Assembly (NCBI RefSeq): GCF_032854445.1
Contig: NC_088296.1
Location: forward strand, 1,366,001 to 1,430,000
Reading direction: 5' to 3'
Source of the DNA: Liolophura sinensis
Lineage: Eukaryota > Mollusca > Polyplacophora > Chitonida > Chitonidae
DNA length: 64,000 bases
Shown: in pieces, positions 58,290-64,000 of the stretch
Numbering within the stretch: position 1 is the first letter of the stretch
Layout of the letters: the number at the start of each line of letters is the position of its first letter
Program-made: the position numbers and the translations under genes
Notes under the pieces: generated by a model
Databases searched by the model: none
What the model saw: only the letters and a program-made list of their open reading frames with translations
Told to the model about the DNA's origin: nothing

Positions 58290-58756
58290 TTACCGTGTTT
58301 TGAAATTTTTATCTGGGTCATTGAGGCTTTTTTTCAGATTTAGCTTTTCTATGATTTTAAAGAAATTCATAATTATTTCATAGAGGCAAACAGTTTCACA
58401 TCATTTATTGCTTCTAGATTTGACATTTGTTAATACATGTACGTTGTAAATGCTTTCAGCTTTCACAAACCCTTGTGCTATTATACTGTTCTAAGTTGTT
58501 AGTTTCTTTTGGATACAGTCCGACATGATTATCGTGTGATTATGTTATTATGTCATTTAAAGAACATTTCAGAACATTCCATTAGATTCATTCCATCTAC
58601 AAGTGACATAATCCTGTTTTTTTGTGAAGTGAAGAGTGGTATATCCATCAATATTCAGTGACTGCTATCGCATGTCGAAACATGTATATTTCATCACACA
58701 GACAAACTACTGTAAATAGGCCTATATCACTCTATTACGCCTTCAAAATTAATACC

Positions 58757-58824
<68 letters not shown>

Positions 58825-59560
58825 CATATTAGACCAATCAGAATGGTGCTGTGCAGCTTCTGCTGACCAAGCGCGAGACGATAAAGGTCGGACAACCTAT
58901 TTGATTAGTCAGATTAGCAGATTTGTAACTTTCTTCAGTGAAAAAAAAATCAATACGGAGACGAATACTTGTAAGATTACTTTGAATATGTAGCTACCAA
59001 GTCTTGTCACGCGCGTGCGTTTGATATAGTTACCAAGGCAACCATAGCTGCTCTTTGATGATCATTTTCTCACTATGTACTAAAAAAATATTTAGATCCT
59101 ATATACCCGATACAGAATGGTGTATGTAACTGTATATAACCTGTGATGATAAGGCGTCCTAGCTTGTAATATAGTCTACGATATGTTAAGTTCTCCTATT
59201 GTATGGTTCACGTAATGCGATTTTTGTTATTTTCTGTTTGTTTTGTAGTAAATCTATAAATATACACCCTATTTAGTAAAATGTAGAAATTAGAATGTTT
59301 ACATTTTTACTGTACAAATGTTACTTGACTCATATATACACAAGAGATCGATTGATACATGTTCAATTCATCCCCGAACCCGAAACATCGTTCTGTTAAA
59401 TCTTCACAAAGCGCATAATTCTTGGGTGTTTTTTTAAAAAGAATATTATATTTCCTTAACAAAATGACCAATGCATTAAAATAAAAGAAAATGAAAGACG
59501 ACGTTGGAAAAGGGGAAAGGAAATTAAAACATCTGATCCGATATTACCAATATTTAACAA
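58290..59560. other. 3' flank of unit C
   Basis: AT-rich, apart from an (AT)n microsatellite at about 58760-58823. No gene recognised. Confidence 0.5.
58760..58823. repeat. (AT)n microsatellite
   Basis: About 30 AT dinucleotides. Confidence 0.97.
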
Positions 59561-59574
59561 ACCACACGTTGCGC

Positions 59575-59735
59575 GTTCACGTAACTACCATGGCGATGTA
59601 TTACCTACAATACAGGCCCACTTGTACGAAGCCTTCTTAACCTTACTAGCACGTAATTACCATGGCAACGAGCAGTGTAGGTATTACGGCGCCATGGCTT
59701 TTACGTGCTCGTAACATAAAGTGGGCTTCCTACTA
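59575..59735. repeat. Imperfect inverted repeat, possible MITE
   Basis: TACCATGGCGATGTATTACC near 59587 pairs with GTAGGTATTACGGCGCCATG near 59677. CACGTAA and GGCCCACTT/AAGTGGGC segments extend the symmetry, and a second direct copy of CACGTAATTACCATGG lies between the arms. Terminal features are not clear. Confidence 0.55.
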
Positions 59736-59744
59736 GTGAGCCAA

Positions 59745-61095
59745 GATCCGTTCTGTCTACATATAAATGTGTCTTGACCGTCAGTTTTACTGCAAAATTC
59801 AACCCTTTATTTCTGTTTGCATCAACACGAATTTTACGAGGACAATGGTTGACTTCCTGAATACTTCATATTTTGGGAAAGATGCAAACCTTTCACTCCT
59901 GAAGATTCTCACAGATAAAACATTCAATAGTATGGTAAGGTTGATTAGTACACACCTGTTGCATATAGACAAAGTGCTGAATGGCCTTTACTGCAGACTG
60001 TACGCAGGTTCGATCCTTGCCAACTCCTATTCCCGCAATGCCTAAACATTTTGTTGTGCTTCAATTTACTATGTAAACGTTACAAATCTGGTATTTTCCT
60101 ATGCCAAGCAGAACGTTGCTTAACGTATTTATCTCAGATTAAAAGTTGCATATTTATATTTTAGGCACAGGCGCCATTGAAAATCCACAAAAGATTTTCA
60201 AAAAATCAATTAGACATTTAAAAAATGTCGTCTTTTTCTTGCATCGACAAGTAATTAATTGTTGGTGTGAGTCGATTAACTTAAGTACCGTTAAGTTCAA
60301 ACATTTATTTTCTTTAAGTCTGTACACCTTTATGCTGTGCCCTCCACCCCTTAGGGCTACCACCCCTTCAGGAATGTGAGGACTATATACTGTGTCTTTG
60401 TGCCATTATTTTGTAGTCTTTAACAAACAACCAAGACAAACAAGAAAAACAACAAAAAAACATTTCCGAGATGTCTGCCAGCAGCCATCCAGTAACTAAC
60501 AGAACTGTACCTAATTTTGATGTAAATGTTTCTAAAAGGCGATTATTTTTGATACGAAATAAACAGTGAATACAATGTCCCATGTCCATGTGTTATTTTT
60601 AAACGTGTCGAATTGCTCCACGGGAGAACGAGGTTGTTGCTGTTGTTACTGCTTGTTACCATGGCATCGTTCCTAGTTCTACATCCCGTGGTGCATATTA
60701 CAAATGCGCATGCGTTGCAGATTTGACCGCACATGCGTATTATGTTTCTTACTAATGAAGAAGTCCAGGCTTTTTGATTCAAATAAAATCAATATTAAAC
60801 AAAGGAATGTATACATTTCAAATGTGCACAGTGAAAATTATATATAACATTTATTTTATTTGAAGGAAAAATTATTATTCATGACTGAAAACCCGTGTAA
60901 CGTTGGAAATATACGCAGTGCATGATTGCTTAAGCTCATGAGTATTACTTTCACGAAACCCATGTGCAACTATGTGTCTGAAGATGTGTGCGAATAATAT
61001 CCTTACGCTCCATCCTTTAAAAGAATTCATAATTTTGCAGTGATGTCATAGCTGCTCTAAACCAATCATCAGCATTGTCTTTAGTCATGTGATTT
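59745..61095. other. 3' intergenic stretch
   Basis: Unique AT-rich sequence. Open frames of 70-92 residues (59767-60045, 60146-60379) show no domain, conserved motif or splice pattern. Confidence 0.5.
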
Positions 61096-61098
61096 GAG

Positions 61099-61255
61099 TA
61101 ATGGAGGGGCACCCGTGGTGGTTTGCGTGCCAACGTGACGCAATGACCGAAGAGCCTATCACTAATGCCGTCGCTGTGAGTTCAAGTCCAGCTCATGTTT
61201 GCTTCCTCTCTGGCCGTACGTGGGAAGGACTCTCAACAACATGCGGGTGAATCAA
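61099..61255 (+). repeat. SINE family 2, 5' half
   Basis: ACCCGTGGTGGTTTGCGTGC, ATGACCGAAGAGCCT, GTGAGTTCAAGTCCAGCTCA, GGCCGTACGTGGGAAGGACT. The 3' tail is missing. Confidence 0.85.
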
Positions 61256-61771
61256 CGCTATTTACTTCAGCTAACAGCATGTCGTACAAGGACAATGAGA
61301 AAGGGGCACCTGCATGTTTATGAGATTAATAATGAAATTTAAAGACACTGCCATATATTCACGGTATCATTCGTCAGACAAAACAATGCCAGCATTACAC
61401 AGAACAGGATATCTTATGAATTTGACGGCATACAGTAGTAGGCTGATGGTTAGCAACAAATATTTTAGCTTGGCGTATTTTATCGGCTATCACCTGTTAC
61501 ATAACTTCAACCGCATATCAGGGAAGCCCTTGCGTCAATGCGCAGAGAATCTGTCAATGTGTCTATTTCCCATCTAGTTGCAGAGGGCCATTTTATCGAT
61601 TTGATGCATATAAACAAAATGTGAATTTTTTTTTGTTTTGTTTTGTTTTTGTTTTTTTTTTCTTTTAGGCGGAGACCTAAAACCTCTTTCTAAAACGGAC
61701 CACTTTTCAGTAGATTTGTCAGTTGTCTGATGAAGGACGTTGTTTTTATCCGGGTGGCGACGGCGACCGCC

Positions 61772-61950
61772 ATGGACGAATGGTTAGCGTGCTAGCGTAG
61801 TGTAATGACTCAGGACTCTTCAACTATTGCGGCCCGTGTGAGTTCAAGTCCAGTTCATACAGGCACCCTCTTCAGTCGCACCTAGGAATGTCTGTCAGCA
61901 ATCTGGGTATTCCCTGGGCTCTTCCGGGTTCCCCCCATCTTTGAGGTCGG
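61772..61950 (+). repeat. SINE family 2, diverged
   Basis: GAATGGTTAGCGTGCTAGCG, ATGACTCAGGACTCTTC, GTGAGTTCAAGTCCAGTTCA and GGGCTCTTCCGGGTTCCCCC. Confidence 0.8.
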
Positions 61951-62400
61951 TGGGCCATATTGCCATCTCACCTTTTTGGAATCAAGTAACTCTGTTGCTA
62001 TGGTGGAGTCTGGTGCTCTTCCCAAAATGAAGATCATCTCATTTCTCACAAGAGTTGATTACACTTTCTGCTGTTCAATACTAAAACACAGATTAAAGTT
62101 AAAACCCACAAACAATTTGTGACTCGCACGTTTATAGGTGTACACCTCATTGATTTGCATCCAATACCAGTTAATCTTTAACCGAACGCTGCCTCGATAT
62201 TAATTGGTGGTCAGCGAAGCTTTGCACGTTGCCGATCCGCCAGGCGCATTTCCGTTAATTGTGCCGTCATGGTCGTTGCTATTCACGAATAACTAGGTGA
62301 TATGAAGTCACGGTTACTGCAGGCTTGGAGAAGACATGTTCTTGTAGCGTACAGCTTTGACACGTTGAGGACAGCACACCCGAAAAGGCTAGGCTCCAGG

Positions 62401-62782
62401 TTAGTGAGTGAGTACTTGGGGTTTAACGTCGTACTTAACAATTTTTCAGTCATGACGACGAAGGGATCCTTAGAGTGTATGTCATGAGCCTCCTTGTTGC
62501 AGGACGGTTTTCCACCGCTCTTTTATCTAGTGCTGCTTCACTCAGACGACTTACCGAAGGAAAGTAAGCTGCCCCGTCCGAGCCATTATACTGATACGCA
62601 TCAAACATTCGTTGCACTGTCCCTTTCATGCTGAACGCCAAGCGAGAGAGTTACAACTTCCTCTTTTAAGGATGTGACTCGATCCAGGTGTGACTCGATC
62701 CAGGTGTGACTCGATCCAGGATTAACCCTGGATCTACCCCTCCCGAAGCGGACCCTCTACCAACTGTGCTATCGGGGCCGGT
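62401..62782 (-). repeat. SINE family 1, near full length
   Basis: Reverse orientation from GTGAGTGAGTACTTGGGGTT through TTTTTCAGTCATGACGACGA, CTGCTTCACTCAGACGACTT and CATGCTGAACGCCAAGCGAG to the tRNA-like head CCGAAGCGGACCCTCTACCA / ACTGTGCTATCGGGGCC. The B-box region holds a small triplication of GTGACTCGATCCAG. Confidence 0.9.
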
Positions 62783-62883
62783 CCAGATGAGTGAATGGAA
62801 GAGTACAGATATGTATATTTCGAAAGCTAAGCTGGGAAGAATGAAACAGATCTCAGATCTAGTTTTCCTCACACTATAATGTT

Positions 62884-62955
62884 GGACACCATCGTTTAAG
62901 TGAAATATTTTTGAGTAGAGCGTAAAACTCTAATCACGTAAAAATAGATAAACAA
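62884..62955 (+). repeat. SINE family 2, 3' tail
   Basis: CATCGTTTAAGTGAAATATT, TTTGAGTAGAGCGTAAAACT, then TAATCACGTAAAAATAGATA. Confidence 0.82.
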
Positions 62956-64000
62956 ACGCTGTCGCCTCGGGGGTCTGCCTCGGGGATCTGCCTAGGGGGC
63001 CTGTTTCATTTTGGGTTTAGGTGGTGGTTTAAAGAACAGACAACATTGGAGCACATGTATATGGACATCGATAGAGCATTCCACAGGAAGTGTATAAAGC
63101 ATAACGCATATGTTTATGATGTTGCCCAACCACGTCTATTTCGGCTTACGTCACCTGAACCCTGTTTTGTCTTTTAAATCGATAACTGCAAGACAGATTC
63201 TCAAAGCAAACTAAAACACCAATTTGCAAAGGAATATGTAAAGAAAGATAACATACAAATCTTAAATAAAGCTGGTCACATGTAAGAGAGTAACGCGACG
63301 AAGACATGCAGTCGATATGTCAAATGTTTTTATGTCAAATGAAGAATGATGTGGTTATGAAAGAGAATTTTTTTTAAAATTTTCCTGTTTTTGGTGTTTT
63401 TAAACTTGTTTATTACCCCACTATGTTATGCATAATTTCCGTCAAAGGTCAGAAATTACGTCATCGTTGACCTTGTTCGGGGCAAGGTGAACACCCCGAA
63501 GTGTCCCAAACCCAGTGAACTGTGGTTGCCACTATGACGAGCCCGGCGTGTTGAATTGATCAGTCGGCGCCATTTTGTTCTATGCTGAGATTTTATCAGC
63601 AAACAACACATTCATTTATAGATATTTCCCCACCTTCACATTTGGGTTATTACGTCATTTTCAGATCTTCCAAAAAGAGTGGGATGGTTTCAGATTTCAG
63701 CTTCTTCAGGTTTCACCGTGATGTGACATTTCGAAAAGAATGGACAACTAAAATGAAGCGATCCAACTTTCTCCAAGTGACTGCATCGGAATGTTCTCAG
63801 CTGTCAATGTCAAACTCCTTCATTAAATGGTCAAAGAGTTTTGGTTCAAACTGGTTGAATGACATGTCTTCCATATTGAGTAAATTTATCTTGGTCTCTT
63901 CTTAGCCTATGTAAAGTGCACCTGATATGTTGTCGGCCGGTTGCAAGCCTGAAATACATGTATATACAGTGCAGGCAATAGCGTGTTGATCCAACAGTGA
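62956..64000. other. Right end of the window
   Basis: Unique sequence. The 107-residue open frame at 63582-63905 has no recognisable domain, no splice-site context and no relation to the aminopeptidase units. Left uncalled. Confidence 0.5.

Noticed and set aside
63582-63905. 107-residue frame at the right edge
   Set aside because: No recognisable motif, and single open frames of this size are expected by chance in AT-rich flank.

Overview
This is a window of animal nuclear DNA, not a prokaryotic sequence. Coding sequence occurs only as short GT-AG exons, all on the + strand, separated by introns full of minisatellites and tRNA-derived SINEs. The SINE tails (ending in ACGTTAAACCCCAA plus CACTC repeats, or in GGCGTAAAACACC plus AAATAAATA) resemble, from memory, repeats common in molluscs. 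I infer a lophotrochozoan, most likely a mollusc; the species cannot be read from the sequence.

All recognisable coding sequence belongs to tandem copies of an M1-family (gluzincin, aminopeptidase N/ERAP-like) zinc aminopeptidase. Unit A is represented only by its last two exons (1520-1601, 2103-2241/2324). Unit B has 20 exons from 5477 to 33478 (895 codons). Unit C has 20 exons from 34216 to 58188 (902 residues plus a stop), with a polyadenylation signal at 58271. B and C share the same 20-exon plan, and most matching exons have identical lengths. Both keep GAMEN, HELAH, the downstream NEGFA glutamate and the ISYSKGA tyrosine, so both look catalytically competent.

The units may not be separate genes. 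Each starts at a splice acceptor with 2 nt of a codon. Units A and B carry a good donor that leaves 1 nt of a codon just before their stop codons. B1 has no possible start codon, and no N-terminal signal or anchor exon was found between units. Joining A to B to C by splicing keeps the frame at both junctions. The parsimonious reading is one very long transcript encoding a chain of M1 modules, ending at the stop of unit C. Separate genes remain possible.

Layout: 1-2397, 3' end of unit A (minisatellite, exons 19 and 20), duplicated at 31206-33634 as the 3' end of unit B. 2398-5476, linker with a 74-bp array that echoes the end of exon 20. 5477-26272, exons B1-B18. 26273-32780, a 6.5-kb intron with a 31-bp hairpin-forming satellite of about 135 copies. 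32781-33478, exons B19-B20. 34216-58188, unit C. 58189-64000, 3' flank with SINEs and no recognisable gene.

The most unusual theme is that many intronic minisatellites are built from copies of an exon's own splice junction. Arrays of decoy acceptors precede B2, B15, C8 and C11; arrays of decoy donors follow B6, C16 and (diverged) A20. Partial pseudo-copies of exon 17 occur in both B and C.
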